Assembly: GCA_964500435.1 (NCBI GenBank)
Contig: CAZCNL010000002.1
Location: 62,001 to 126,000, forward strand
Length of the DNA: 64,000 bases
Reading direction: 5' to 3'
Origin: GWF2-33-9 sp964500435
GTDB taxonomy: Bacteria > Bacteroidota > Ignavibacteria > Kapaibacteriales > UBA2268
Below the pieces are notes generated by a model. It was not told the DNA's origin, made no database searches, and worked only from the letters and a program-made list of their open reading frames with translations. The number at the start of each line of letters is the position of its first letter. Positions within the stretch are counted from its first letter, which is position 1. Below are positions 1-9,700 of this stretch, piece by piece. The position numbers and the translations under genes were made by a program.

Positions 1-540
1 TTCTGGACTTACATCTTCAACTAAGCCAAAAAATTCTCCAATATCACGTAGTGGAATTTTTACAGCATATCTATGCGGTGCAATACCTGGAATATATTGT
101 GCCGCTTCTAAATTTGACTGATAGGCAACTTGTTCCATCCCAGTTGGAACGAACGCAGAAGGAGGAACTGTTTCTAAGCTTTGTAATGCAGCTTGATATG
201 GTAAATTTGATTTAGAGTGTGTTATTGCCGCCCATTCTTCATCTGTCAATGACAAATTAAAATAAAATAATGAACGAGCTGTAACATTCATATCTAAAAA
301 TCTGCGATAAATCGAATCTTGATACTTTTTATAATTTTCACTGCCTCCTGATGATGTTTTTGGGCTTTCTTCGTCTTTCGGTCCTTCGTTGTCTTTATTA
401 ATATTTTCCGCTATAAATGTGCTTTGTGTGTAATACTTACTATTTGTATTTTGATAATTTTGCTCACTTTTTAGAGCAATCGAAGTTACACAAATTATAA
501 GCAACGTAAAAATTGTTATTCTAAAAAGATTTTTTTTCAT
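1..540 (-). CDS. Secreted protein of unknown function (N-terminal part, cut by window edge)
   Basis: An open frame of 180 codons runs leftward from an ATG at 538-540 and leaves the window without a stop, so only the N-terminus is seen. The first ~23 residues form a typical signal peptide: a Lys-rich start, then the hydrophobic stretch LFRITIFTLLIICV. A low-complexity linker rich in Asn, Glu, Lys and Ser follows (residues ~25-70). After that comes a more ordered region with SLTDEEWAAITHSKSNLPYQ. I recognise no family. It is probably exported to the periplasm or surface. A TAAACGTTTA palindrome lies at 562-571, just upstream of the start. Confidence 0.75.
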   Translation of the reverse strand, partial: MKKNLFRITIFTLLIICVTSIALKSEQNYQNTNSKYYTQSTFIAENINKDNEGPKDEESPKTSSGGSENYKKYQDSIYRRFLDMNVTARSLFYFNLSLTDEEWAAITHSKSNLPYQAALQSLETVPPSAFVPTGMEQVAYQSNLEAAQYIPGIAPHRYAVKIPLRDIGEFFGLVEDVSPE

Positions 541-678
541 TTTTATGATATTATTTTCTTTTAAACGTTTATTATTTTGTTTTAGTTACTAAATTTACTT
601 TTTTTTCGTTTTTTTGTAAAATTAAAAGTAAATTAACGAAATTTTTGTAATTTAAATTTCAATCAAAGGCAAATTATA

Positions 679-1833
679 ATGGATAATTTTACATTTCACA
701 ACCCAACTAAAGTATTATTCGGGAAGAAATCAATTAGTTTAATTGGTAATGAAATTTGCAAGCAATGTGGTCCCGATAAAAAAAATAAAGTATTACTTCT
801 TGCTGGCAGTGGTTCAATAAAACAAAATGGCACATATCAACAAGTGGTCGATAGTTTAAAACAGCACGAAATTGATTTTGTTGAATTTTGGGGTGTTCGA
901 CCAAATCCAACGCTAGAGCATGCAATTCTTGCCCGACAATTTGCTTACGATAATAATGTGAATATAATATTAGCAGTAGGCGGAGGTTCTGTAATTGATG
1001 AAGCAAAAGCAATTTCTGCTGGCTTTTATATTAATAATATTTGGGATATTTTCGAAAATAAAGTGCAAATCGAAAAAGCTCTGCCAATTTTTGTTGTTTT
1101 GACTTTATCAGCGACAGGTAGTGAGATGAACTCTTTCGCCGTTTTGAGTAATGAGGAAGAATTAAAAAAATGGTCTTTCGGTAGCCCATTAGTTTATCCA
1201 AAAGCAACTATTATAGACCCACAAGTTCAAATGTCTTTACCTAAGAGGCAAACAGTTAATGGTGGCGTTGATTCATTGTCACATTTGATGGAAAATTACT
1301 TTATGGGGGTTGATGCTGAAGTTACTATTGCGATAAATGAATCTGTTCAAAGAACAGTAATATCTCAAATAGACAAATTGATGATAAATCCAGATGATTA
1401 CACTGCACGTGCTAATTTCGCTTGGAGTTCAACTCTTGCATTAAATGGAGTGACGGCTGTTTCGATGGGTGGTGGCGAATGGACTACTCACGGACTCGAA
1501 CATGCTTTAAGCGTGCTCAAACCTGAAGTTGCCCACGCCGAAGGGTTAGCAGTGCTCTTTCCAGCATGGATAAAGTATGTTTACAACGAAAAGCCTTTTA
1601 TTTTCGAACGCTGGGCAAAAAATATATGGAACTGTGATTCAGTAATCGAAGCTGCTGACAAAATGAAACAAAAATTTGCAGAATGGGGTGCCCCAACAAC
1701 TTTGCGTCAACTCGGTTTTACTAAATCAGATTTTAATGAAATTATCAGCAACGTGATTAATTATGGAAGATTTGGTAAAATTAAACAATTAAATGCCGAT
1801 GATTTCAGAAACATATTAGAAATTGCTTTTTGA
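679..1833 (+). CDS. yqhD: Iron-containing alcohol dehydrogenase, YqhD/BdhA type
   Basis: 384 residues, full length for the group III (iron-type) alcohol dehydrogenases of the YqhD/butanol dehydrogenase branch, which reduce aldehydes with NAD(P)H in the cytoplasm. The start MDNFTFHNPTKVLFGKKSI matches the family's opening strand. The dinucleotide-binding GGGSVIDEAKAI lies at ~101-112. Likely metal ligands are D198 and H202 in GGVDSLSHLMENYF, H271 in THGLEHALS and H286 in AHAEGLAVLFP. The next two genes follow on the same strand with short gaps, so the three may be co-transcribed. The exact substrate and the NADH/NADPH preference cannot be read from the sequence. The symbol marks the closest-looking subfamily, not proven orthology. 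Confidence 0.9.
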   Translation: MDNFTFHNPTKVLFGKKSISLIGNEICKQCGPDKKNKVLLLAGSGSIKQNGTYQQVVDSLKQHEIDFVEFWGVRPNPTLEHAILARQFAYDNNVNIILAVGGGSVIDEAKAISAGFYINNIWDIFENKVQIEKALPIFVVLTLSATGSEMNSFAVLSNEEELKKWSFGSPLVYPKATIIDPQVQMSLPKRQTVNGGVDSLSHLMENYFMGVDAEVTIAINESVQRTVISQIDKLMINPDDYTARANFAWSSTLALNGVTAVSMGGGEWTTHGLEHALSVLKPEVAHAEGLAVLFPAWIKYVYNEKPFIFERWAKNIWNCDSVIEAADKMKQKFAEWGAPTTLRQLGFTKSDFNEIISNVINYGRFGKIKQLNADDFRNILEIAF

Positions 1834-1878
1834 TTTAAATCGCACAATATTTTTTTAATAATTATAATCAATAAAAAG

Positions 1879-2610
1879 ATGAGAAAAGAAGTATATCAAG
1901 TTCCAAGTGAAGTATTGGCAAAAAATTTACAAGTAAATGTTTATGGTCATTTCGGCATAAATTTTTTGCTATTCCCTATTACCGATGACGACCCGACTGA
2001 ATGGGAACACGTTGGATTAATCAAAGCATTAACTCCATTGATCGAAAAGGGGCACATTAAAATATTTTCAGTTGAAACTAATAACTTAGATAGCTGGTTA
2101 AATAATTCAATTCCACATAAGGAACGCTCAGACAATCATTATAAGTTCAATGCTGCTTTAATCAACGATATCGTGCAATTCATTTATAACGATAATGGCT
2201 CAGCAGTTCCAATTGTTACCGCTGGTGGTGGGATAGGTGCTTTTCATGCAGTAAATACATATTTTCGTCGCCCCGATATTTTCATTGGTGCAATAGGTGC
2301 AAATGGTTTTTATGATATTCGCTGGCTTTCTGGTTCTTTTTACGATGGAAATTGCTATTTCAATTCACCGCTTCATTATTTACCCAATTTAACCGAAGAT
2401 TACTGGCTTTCTTTTTTACGCTCGCAAAATAATGTGTTTTTACTTGCCGAAGAAGGCAATTGGGATATGATTAACCAATGCAATAGACTTGGAGATATTC
2501 TTAATAACAAAAATATTAAACATTCTATTGATGTGGTAAATCGTCAAGATTTTCCCGATGAAAACATTAATAAAGTTATGATTGAAAAAATCATAAAATT
2601 TAAATTTTAA
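1879..2610 (+). CDS. Esterase-like alpha/beta-hydrolase fold protein lacking the catalytic serine
   Basis: 243 residues resembling the putative-esterase (esterase D-like) alpha/beta hydrolases. The region TAGGGIGAFHAVNTYFRRPD aligns with the family's nucleophile elbow, normally G-x-S-x-G followed by Ala-(Tyr/Phe)-His-Ala. Here the elbow reads G116-G117-G118-I119-G120, so Gly replaces the nucleophilic Ser. The C-terminal segment where such enzymes carry the catalytic His (NRQDFPDENINK) has none. The frame is intact, which suggests a conserved non-catalytic role rather than decay. It lies 45 bp after the alcohol dehydrogenase and 5 bp before the dipeptidase gene. The fold assignment is moderately sure; the loss of activity is inferred. 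Confidence 0.7.
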   Translation: MRKEVYQVPSEVLAKNLQVNVYGHFGINFLLFPITDDDPTEWEHVGLIKALTPLIEKGHIKIFSVETNNLDSWLNNSIPHKERSDNHYKFNAALINDIVQFIYNDNGSAVPIVTAGGGIGAFHAVNTYFRRPDIFIGAIGANGFYDIRWLSGSFYDGNCYFNSPLHYLPNLTEDYWLSFLRSQNNVFLLAEEGNWDMINQCNRLGDILNNKNIKHSIDVVNRQDFPDENINKVMIEKIIKFKF

Positions 2611-2615
2611 TCAAA

Positions 2616-3350
2616 ATGCTTGTTAATAAATATTTTCGTAAGATATTGTTTCTCTTTCAATTACTTATTTTATCTTATTTATCATTATTTTCTGAAGAAA
2701 ACAAAAGCGATTGTAGAGAAAAACCTAATCCATACAATCTTGAAATAATAAGTTGTATTGATGATTATAACAAACAAATTGCAGTCAATCCTAATTACAA
2801 ACTAATTGATTTAGAAAAATTCATACCTAACTTAATAACAGATATCCGTTATGCAACAAAAAATAATTTTACAGGAAAAGTAATTTACACTTTGCCTAAA
2901 GCTTTTTTACGTTTACCCGTCGCTGAAGCATTATTGAAAGTACAAGACTCACTTTCAAAATTAGGCTTAGGTTTAAAAATATTTGACGCCTATCGTCCAT
3001 ACGCCGCTACCTTAAAATTCTATGAAGTTTTTCCCGATACTAATTTTGTTGCTAATCCTCGGTTCGGTTCCCGCCATAACAGAGGTGCTGCAGTAGATTT
3101 AACCCTTATTAATTTATCTACAAAAGAAGAACTTAAGATGCCAAGTCAATTCGATGATTTTTCTGAAAAAGCTCATCCAGATTATATGAATTTGCCTGAA
3201 GACGTTATAAATAATCGCACATTACTTTTCGAAATTATGTCACTTTATGGATTTACTCATTATCCTTCTGAATGGTGGCATTTTGATTATAAAGATTGGA
3301 AATTATATCCAATTCTCAACTTGTCATTCGAAGAATTGATAAATAATTAG
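2616..3350 (+). CDS. ddpX: D-alanyl-D-alanine dipeptidase, VanX/DdpX type (M15D)
   Basis: 244 residues. An N-terminal signal peptide (about residues 1-26, hydrophobic core ILFLFQLLILSYLSLF) places it in the periplasm. The zinc dipeptidase signatures are complete: the substrate-binding Arg of DAYRPY (R127), the zinc motif SRHNRGAAVDL (H154, D161), and SEWWHFDY with catalytic E219 and zinc ligand H222. Family members split D-Ala-D-Ala, either for vancomycin resistance with VanA/VanH (cytoplasmic VanX) or for recycling peptidoglycan fragments. No vanA/vanH neighbours are present and the protein is exported, so cell-wall turnover or nutrient use is more likely. Start ATG is 5 bp after the upstream stop, suggesting translational coupling. 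Confidence 0.88.
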   Translation: MLVNKYFRKILFLFQLLILSYLSLFSEENKSDCREKPNPYNLEIISCIDDYNKQIAVNPNYKLIDLEKFIPNLITDIRYATKNNFTGKVIYTLPKAFLRLPVAEALLKVQDSLSKLGLGLKIFDAYRPYAATLKFYEVFPDTNFVANPRFGSRHNRGAAVDLTLINLSTKEELKMPSQFDDFSEKAHPDYMNLPEDVINNRTLLFEIMSLYGFTHYPSEWWHFDYKDWKLYPILNLSFEELINN

Positions 3351-3391
3351 ATTCCATATTAAATTATTTCAAGGTTTTATACAATACAAAA

Positions 3392-5041
3392 TTATTTAAT
3401 TAATACTTTGCCCTTGTAAAACAACAACCAAACTACTAAACCTGAAAGCAAAGTAAATAGTATTAGTAAACCACTGAGCGGTACAATTAAGATATAAAAA
3501 TCGCTAACCAAAGCTTTGAAAATACGAGCAGTATGGAATTCCAGCGCTGTGTTCCATAAAGAAATATTTGATTTCTCTTTTATTTCCTTCGGCATTGATT
3601 CGAAGAATTTATCTGAATTTAATGGAACTGAGCCCATATCATAATCGAAATAATATTCAAGTCCATTTTGCAATTTCGAATAACCTGAGACTTTAAATGC
3701 TCCAACTGGTGGTCCTGCGACTTCAACTGGAATGTAAGTTTGCTTTGTAACATAATCAAAAATTTCATTAGTATTTGGATACCATAAAAATAATCCATTA
3801 AACGAACCAACCAGGATACCACCATCATCTCGACTTTCTAAAACATTTACTCCCATAACACTGACTGGTGGTTGATATTCATATTTCACCGGCGAGGATG
3901 CAAAATTTTCGTCAACTGTATATAACGACTCTTCTGTTGCAATAATATAATTCTTGTTAGTTTTATCAAATGTAATATTTCTTAGTTTATCGTACCAGCT
4001 ATTATCTTGCGATAAGTGCGTACCTTTAATTTGCGGCACATTCGATTCTGCGATTAATATTAATAATGGTGGTCTTAAAAACATTCCTGTAATTGTTGAA
4101 ATCACTAAAAATAACACAGTCCATAACCCAATTTTATTATGCCAATGCAATGAATACAAATTTATTTTTTTATAAAAGGCTAATTTTAATTTTTGGTCTG
4201 TCAACTTTTTAAATGTTTTCGGAAAATACCATTTAATCAAACCTGTAACGGTCAAAAAAATAAATACCAGCCCTAAAAAATCCACAATTAGCCTTCCTCC
4301 AAATCCGAAAACTTCGCCATTATGAATTTGCCAAAAAGTTTGAAACAAACTTGTTTCTTTTTTATATCCAACGGGAGGTTTTAAATCTACAATATTAAAT
4401 TTTGAATTTTTCCCTTTATCTTCCATTTTAAGAAGGTGAGACCGAGTCATAATAAGCAAATTGCCTTCTTGCTCTATGATTTTCACAACTCGCTGTTCTT
4501 CTGTTGGCAATTTAATTTTTTCCCAGCTTTGAGCATTTTCATTGAAATAAAAAAATGCAAAAAGTGAACCTGCATAAAGATTACCTTTCGTAGTTTTGAT
4601 TAAAGTCGATATGTTACGATTATCGGCACCTTTCTCGAACCCTTTGTTAAAATCAAAAAAATTGTGATTTCTTTGCTTCCAAATTCCAATATTTCCGTAA
4701 ATTAAATTTTCTTGTGAATTTAAAGCTATGACACCTTTAACAGCGGCATTATTCCAATTTGCGTATTGATAATCGGTCGGAAGCCACGAACGTGGTATAT
4801 CAATGTGTGAAAAGAAATTTCTATGCTCCAAGATTATCCCCGAAATTGCAAAATTTAGCACTAATATTGAAACTAACAAACCGACCCATCTGTGCGTTTT
4901 GCGAAAAAAGTTTTTTAATTTTTTAATTTTACTTCTTTGAATCGGTTTTTGCTTAGTTTCGTTTTTATCAATTGACTGATGCTGTACAATATTTGCATTT
5001 ATTTTTTTCTCTTCTATATTTCTTAAACTAATAGTTTCCAT
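3392..5041 (-). CDS. PepSY-associated transmembrane protein
   Basis: 549 residues with the layout of the PepSY_TM (PF03929) family: TM1 at ~53-74 just after FFRKTHRWVG, TM2 at ~250-272, TM3 at ~303-330 after the family-like LHWHNKIGLWT, and TM4 at ~512-545. Large extracytoplasmic segments lie between them. His residues before TM1 and TM3 (THRW, LHWHNK) are typical. Members are often linked to iron or siderophore uptake or act as membrane reductases. No transporter is adjacent here, so the substrate is unknown. The gene is divergent from an Rrf2 regulator across 104 bp that hold a large palindrome, which makes redox or iron-linked control plausible. Confidence 0.8.
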   Translation of the reverse strand: METISLRNIEEKKINANIVQHQSIDKNETKQKPIQRSKIKKLKNFFRKTHRWVGLLVSILVLNFAISGIILEHRNFFSHIDIPRSWLPTDYQYANWNNAAVKGVIALNSQENLIYGNIGIWKQRNHNFFDFNKGFEKGADNRNISTLIKTTKGNLYAGSLFAFFYFNENAQSWEKIKLPTEEQRVVKIIEQEGNLLIMTRSHLLKMEDKGKNSKFNIVDLKPPVGYKKETSLFQTFWQIHNGEVFGFGGRLIVDFLGLVFIFLTVTGLIKWYFPKTFKKLTDQKLKLAFYKKINLYSLHWHNKIGLWTVLFLVISTITGMFLRPPLLILIAESNVPQIKGTHLSQDNSWYDKLRNITFDKTNKNYIIATEESLYTVDENFASSPVKYEYQPPVSVMGVNVLESRDDGGILVGSFNGLFLWYPNTNEIFDYVTKQTYIPVEVAGPPVGAFKVSGYSKLQNGLEYYFDYDMGSVPLNSDKFFESMPKEIKEKSNISLWNTALEFHTARIFKALVSDFYILIVPLSGLLILFTLLSGLVVWLLFYKGKVLIK

Positions 5042-5071
5042 TTTTAAATCAGAGTTTTTATTCTTATTAAA

Positions 5072-5103
5072 TACAAAATTACAAAATTTTGATTAATTTT
5101 GTA
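5072..5103. promoter_or_regulatory. Palindromic divergent promoter/operator between PepSY gene and Rrf2 gene
   Basis: A perfect 10-base inverted repeat, TACAAAATTA at 5072-5081 and TAATTTTGTA at 5094-5103, encloses a second palindrome CAAAATTTTG at 5082-5091. Each outer arm contains TAATTTTG, a match to the Bacteroidota -7 box TAnnTTTG, one pointing to each divergent gene. No clear -33 TTTG is found at the usual spacing. A role as shared promoter and Rrf2 operator is inferred. Confidence 0.5.
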
Positions 5104-5145
5104 AAAAAAAGAATTTAAATTCTTAAAATATATTAAAAACAAAAA

Positions 5146-5595
5146 ATGAGCTTAACAGTATTATTTTCGAGAAAAGCAGAAATTGCTTTGAAAGCCGCAT
5201 TATTGCTTGCTACAAAAGATACAGAGGAATTAGTTGATGTGAATAATATTGCAACAGAATTACAAATACCTAAAATGTTTGCGGCAAAAGTTTTACAACA
5301 ATTAGCACTTGCTGGTATTATTGGGTCAAAAAAAGGGAAAAAAGGTGGCTTTTATCTTCCCCAAGGTGGAGAAAAAGTAAAATTAATTAAAATCCTTGAA
5401 GTAATCGATGGGTTAGATTTTTTCAATAGATGTGTATTCGGTTTTCCAAATTGCAGCGACGAACATCCCTGTCCAGTACATAATTACTGGGGAAAAATAA
5501 GAAAAGATATATACGATATGCTCTCGGATTTAAGTATTGGCGATGTAAAAGAAAACACGCTTACTAAGTTGGAATCAATTAAAGAAATTATTTGA
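5146..5595 (+). CDS. Rrf2-family transcriptional regulator with Fe-S cysteines
   Basis: 149 residues, usual Rrf2 length. The N-terminal winged helix-turn-helix spans ~1-75: SRKAEIALKAALLLA, then IATELQIPKMFAAKVLQQL as recognition helix region, then the wing KKGKKGGFYLP. Three cysteines, C96, C103 and C109 (RCVFGFPNC...PCPVHNYW), are spaced much like the cluster ligands of IscR/NsrR. The protein therefore probably senses iron-sulfur status, oxygen or NO. It is not next to suf/isc genes. The divergent PepSY gene and the palindrome between them are the obvious candidate targets. Which signal it senses cannot be decided from sequence. Confidence 0.88.
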   Translation: MSLTVLFSRKAEIALKAALLLATKDTEELVDVNNIATELQIPKMFAAKVLQQLALAGIIGSKKGKKGGFYLPQGGEKVKLIKILEVIDGLDFFNRCVFGFPNCSDEHPCPVHNYWGKIRKDIYDMLSDLSIGDVKENTLTKLESIKEII

Positions 5596-5713
5596 TAATT
5601 AACGATAAGAAATCTTTTACAGTTTTATTAATTTATAATTCATTCATATAATGAATCCTTTGCAATTTTTTAAGAAATTTAAATTTACTTTTGTTTTTTT
5701 ATTTCTTTGAAAT

Positions 5714-5747
5714 TTTGCACACTTAAGATAATAAATTCTTAATTTTG
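5714..5747 (+). promoter_or_regulatory. Probable Bacteroidota-type promoter for the glycosyltransferase
   Basis: TTTG at 5714-5717, a 22-base spacer, then TAATTTTG at 5740-5747 (consensus TAnnTTTG). The predicted transcription start near 5754 leaves a short leader before the GTG at 5770, which supports that start codon. Confidence 0.45.
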
Positions 5748-5769
5748 TATTTTTTTTAAATTCTTAAAA

Positions 5770-6597
5770 GTGTATCACGAACCAAATATAAAGCAAATAA
5801 AAGAAACAGCGGATACCTCGCTTACTTCAATTTTAGACTTAAAAACGTCCGAGATAACCCGAATACCATTAATCAGCATTATAATTCCAACATTGCAAGA
5901 AGAAAAAATTATCGGAAATTTACGGAATTATTACACAAAAGAAAATAAAGCAAAATATAATTTTGAAGTAATTGTATCGGACGGTGGTTCGACAGACAAA
6001 ACAGTTGAAATCGCTAAAACTTTCGCTGATAAAGTCGTTATCCATAAAGCAAATTATCGCCAAACAATCTCTGAAGGTCGAAACAAAGGTGCTGAAGTAT
6101 CTTCAGGCGATATTTTAGTTTTTATTAACGCCGATACATATCCAGAAAATATTGATATTTTTTTCAATTACATTCTCAATTGGGCAACCAAGAAAGAGTG
6201 TAAATACCAAGCAATTGCCTGTTACGTCTTGGGTTTCCCTGATGAGATGACAACAGGTGATAAATTATTTTATACTGTCCATAATGCATACGTAAGTTTA
6301 TTGAATAAAATCAAATTAGGGATGGGTCGTGGCGAGTGCCAAATTGTTAAAAAGGATTATTTCAAATTAGTAAATGGATATAACCCTTTAATAGTCGCCG
6401 GGGAGGACTTCGATTTATTTAGGCGGCTTTCGAAACATACACAAATCAAATTTGAACCAAAATTAATTGTCCTCGAATCACCTCGAAGATTTAGGAAATA
6501 TGGTTATTTAAAAACTATTTGGTTTTGGATGGTCAACTCGATTTCCATCATATTATTTGGCAAGTCTTATTCCAAGGAATGGGAAGCAATACGTTAA
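5770..6597 (+). CDS. Family 2 glycosyltransferase
   Basis: 275 residues beginning at a GTG. The GT-A fold is clear: SIIIPTLQEEKIIGNL near 37-52, VIVSDGGSTDKTVEIA at ~75-90, and the DxD-like FINADTYP at ~118-125. A GEDFDLFRRL acceptor-site motif lies near residue 215. The C-terminal RRFRKYGYLKTIWFWMVNSI suggests a membrane-associated amphipathic or hydrophobic segment. These cytoplasmic-face enzymes transfer sugars from nucleotide-sugars to lipids or glycans. It stands alone, without a polysaccharide cluster, so donor and acceptor are unknown. A promoter match just upstream supports the GTG start. Confidence 0.85.
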   Translation: MYHEPNIKQIKETADTSLTSILDLKTSEITRIPLISIIIPTLQEEKIIGNLRNYYTKENKAKYNFEVIVSDGGSTDKTVEIAKTFADKVVIHKANYRQTISEGRNKGAEVSSGDILVFINADTYPENIDIFFNYILNWATKKECKYQAIACYVLGFPDEMTTGDKLFYTVHNAYVSLLNKIKLGMGRGECQIVKKDYFKLVNGYNPLIVAGEDFDLFRRLSKHTQIKFEPKLIVLESPRRFRKYGYLKTIWFWMVNSISIILFGKSYSKEWEAIR

Positions 6598-6759
6598 ATT
6601 ATTGTTAATTAATTTCCTTTTTATTATTTAAATTCATATTTATTTAAATTTTACTCAATTCGAATAATTATACATAATTAAAATTTCAATAAACTCAATT
6701 GAAATAAAAAATCTTCGTCAATATTAAATCAAAATAATAATAATTAAAAAAGAAATAAA

Positions 6760-9700
6760 ATGCTTAATTTTTTAAAAAAAATATTTCCGGACAAACACAA
6801 AAAAGACATTCAAAAAATATTGCCAATCGTTGAAGAAATAAATCAATATTATGCTCAATTTGATGCTTTGACCGACGAACAAATGCGTGAAAAGACAAAT
6901 GAGTTCAAAGAATTAATCAAGTCTCGCATTCAAGCTTTAGAAGATTCTAAAGAAGAAAAATTAAACAAATTACGAAACGAAGAATTAGACGCAAATCAAA
7001 TATTAACTTTAAATGAAGAAATTAAGAAGCTTGATAAGGAAATATTTGAACAAACAGAAGTAGTATTAGATGAGATTTTGCCCGAGGCATTTGCACTCGT
7101 CAAACAAGCATGCAAGCGTTTAACAGAAAGACGCTACCATTACGAATTTGCAGGTGGTTCGCAAGTTTGGGATATGATTCCTTATGATGTTCAATTAATT
7201 GGTGGCGTTGTTCTGCATCAAGGTAAAATTGCGGAAATGGCTACTGGTGAAGGTAAAACACTCGTTGCGGTACTTCCAATTTATCTCAATGCACTCGTTG
7301 GAAAAGGTGTTCACGTTGTTACAGTTAATGATTATTTGGCAAAACGTGATAGCGACTGGATGCGTCCTGTCTATGAGTTCTTGGGTGTAACTGTCGGTGC
7401 TTTGCAAGGAAATACGCAAACGGAAGAAAGAAAGAAAATATACAATCTTGACATTATTTACGGAACAAATTCAGAGTTCGGCTTTGATTATTTGCGTGAT
7501 AATATGGTCGTCGAACAAGACCAAATAGTGCAACGTCCACATTGGTTCGCAATCGTCGATGAAGTTGACTCAGTTTTAATAGATGAAGCTCGAACACCAC
7601 TAATTATTTCAGGTCCTGTCGGCGAAACAGACCAAAAATACGACTTGATGAATCCTCGAGTTAAGCGTTTAGTGGATGCTCAATTGCAATTAGTCAATAA
7701 AATTACTGCCGAAGCTGAAAGATTATTGCAATCTGATAAAAAAGAAGACCGTGAAGAAGCAGGAATTGCACTTTTAAGAGCAAATCGTGGTTTTCCTAAA
7801 CATAAAAAATTAAGAAAATTGCTTCAAGAAGGAGCAAATCTTAAATTAATGCAAGAAACTGAACTGTTCTTTTTGCGAGACCAAGGCAAAAGAATGCATG
7901 AAATTGATGACGAGCTTTTTTACGTTATCGATGAGAAATTGCATCAAATCGACATCACCGAAAAAGGTCGTAATTTGCTTGCCAATGCCAACGAAGATGT
8001 CGATATGTTCGTTATTCCAGACATTGCAGCCGAATTAAGTAAAATCGAAGGTGATAGCTCACTTTCGCCAACAGAAAAAGAAAGGCAAAAAGATGAAATA
8101 CATAGAATTTTTGCACAAAGAAGCGATACTATTCATACTGTAACTTCTCTTTTACGTGCTTATTCATTATATGAACGAGATGTTGAATATGTCGTACAAG
8201 ATGGAAAAGTCCAAATTGTTGACGAATTCACAGGAAGAATACTTGAGGGACGACGCTACTCCGAAGGTTTACACCAAGCAATAGAAGCAAAAGAAAATGT
8301 AAAAGTCCAACGAGACACTCAAACACTTGCAACAATTACTTTACAAAACTACTTCCGTCTTTATAAAAAATTAGCAGGAATGACCGGAACTGCTGAAACT
8401 GAAGCTGCAGAGTTTGAAAAAATATATAATTTAGATGTAGTCGTTATTCCAACGAATAAGCCCGTTATTCGTGAAGATAAAGACGATATGATTTATCGCA
8501 CAACACGTGAAAAATATAATGCTATTATTGATGAAATTGAAAGAATTATCGAAGAAGGTCGTGCCGTGCTTGTCGGAACAGCATCTGTTGATGTTTCCGA
8601 AATAATAAGCAAAATGCTTACTCGAAAGAAAATTAAACATAATGTCTTAAATGCAAAGCATCACGAACGTGAAGCAGAAATCATCGCTCATGCCGGTCGA
8701 AAAGGAGCAGTCACTATTGCAACAAATATGGCAGGTCGTGGAACAGATATTAAACTTGACCCAGAAGTCCGCAAAAATGGAGGACTTGCTATAATCGGTT
8801 CCGAAAGGCACGAAGCAAGGCGTATCGATAGGCAGTTACGTGGTCGTGCCGGTCGTCAAGGCGACCCAGGTAGTTCTATTTTCTATATTTCGCTCGAAGA
8901 TAAATTAATGAGACTTTTCGCAGCTGAACGCATCGCTAAATTAATGAATACATTTAAGATGCCCGAAGGCGAACCTATTACTCATCCCATGATTACTAAA
9001 ACTGTTGAAAATGCTCAAAAGAAAGTTGAAGAAAACAACTTTTCCATCCGTAAGCATTTGCTCGAATATGATGATGTAATGAACCTGCAACGTGAACTTA
9101 TTTATACTAAGCGACGTAACGCTTTAAGAGGCGATAGATTACGAGGCGAACTTTTCGACTATATCGAAGACCTCGCTTACGAATGGTATGAAAAATACCA
9201 TGAAGATAAAGACTTAAAAGGATTAAAAAATCAAGTCCGTTCCACTTTATTATGCGAAATTAATGTTTCATCTGACTCTGAATTCGACCAAATGAGCGCC
9301 GAACAAGTCGTAAAAGAAATTCTCCGTGCTGCTGAAGATTTCTACAAACGAAAAGAGGAATTGCTCGGCAAAGAATATATGGCTCAACTCGAAAAATATG
9401 CCGTCTTGCAAACTATTGATGACAAATGGAAAGACCACCTTCGCATAATGGACGAAATAAAAGAAGGTATAAATTTACGTGCTTACGGACAAAAAGACCC
9501 ATTACTCGAATATAAATCAGAAGCAGTTGACCAATTTAAAAATTTACTGCAAGAAATTGCAATCGGTTCTGTTTCAGTTGCCTTTAAGTTCTTCCCGCAA
9601 ATGATTCAACAGGAAGCAACTATACAAAAACCTCAAACAACTATTCCAAGAGTCCGTTCAAAAAGTTTGGAACAAAGAGGAATTAAATACGGTCGTGACG

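Noticed and set aside
5638..5656. Hairpin ATTCATT/AATGAAT after the Rrf2 gene
   Set aside because: Short AT-only stem with no T-run; not a convincing terminator.
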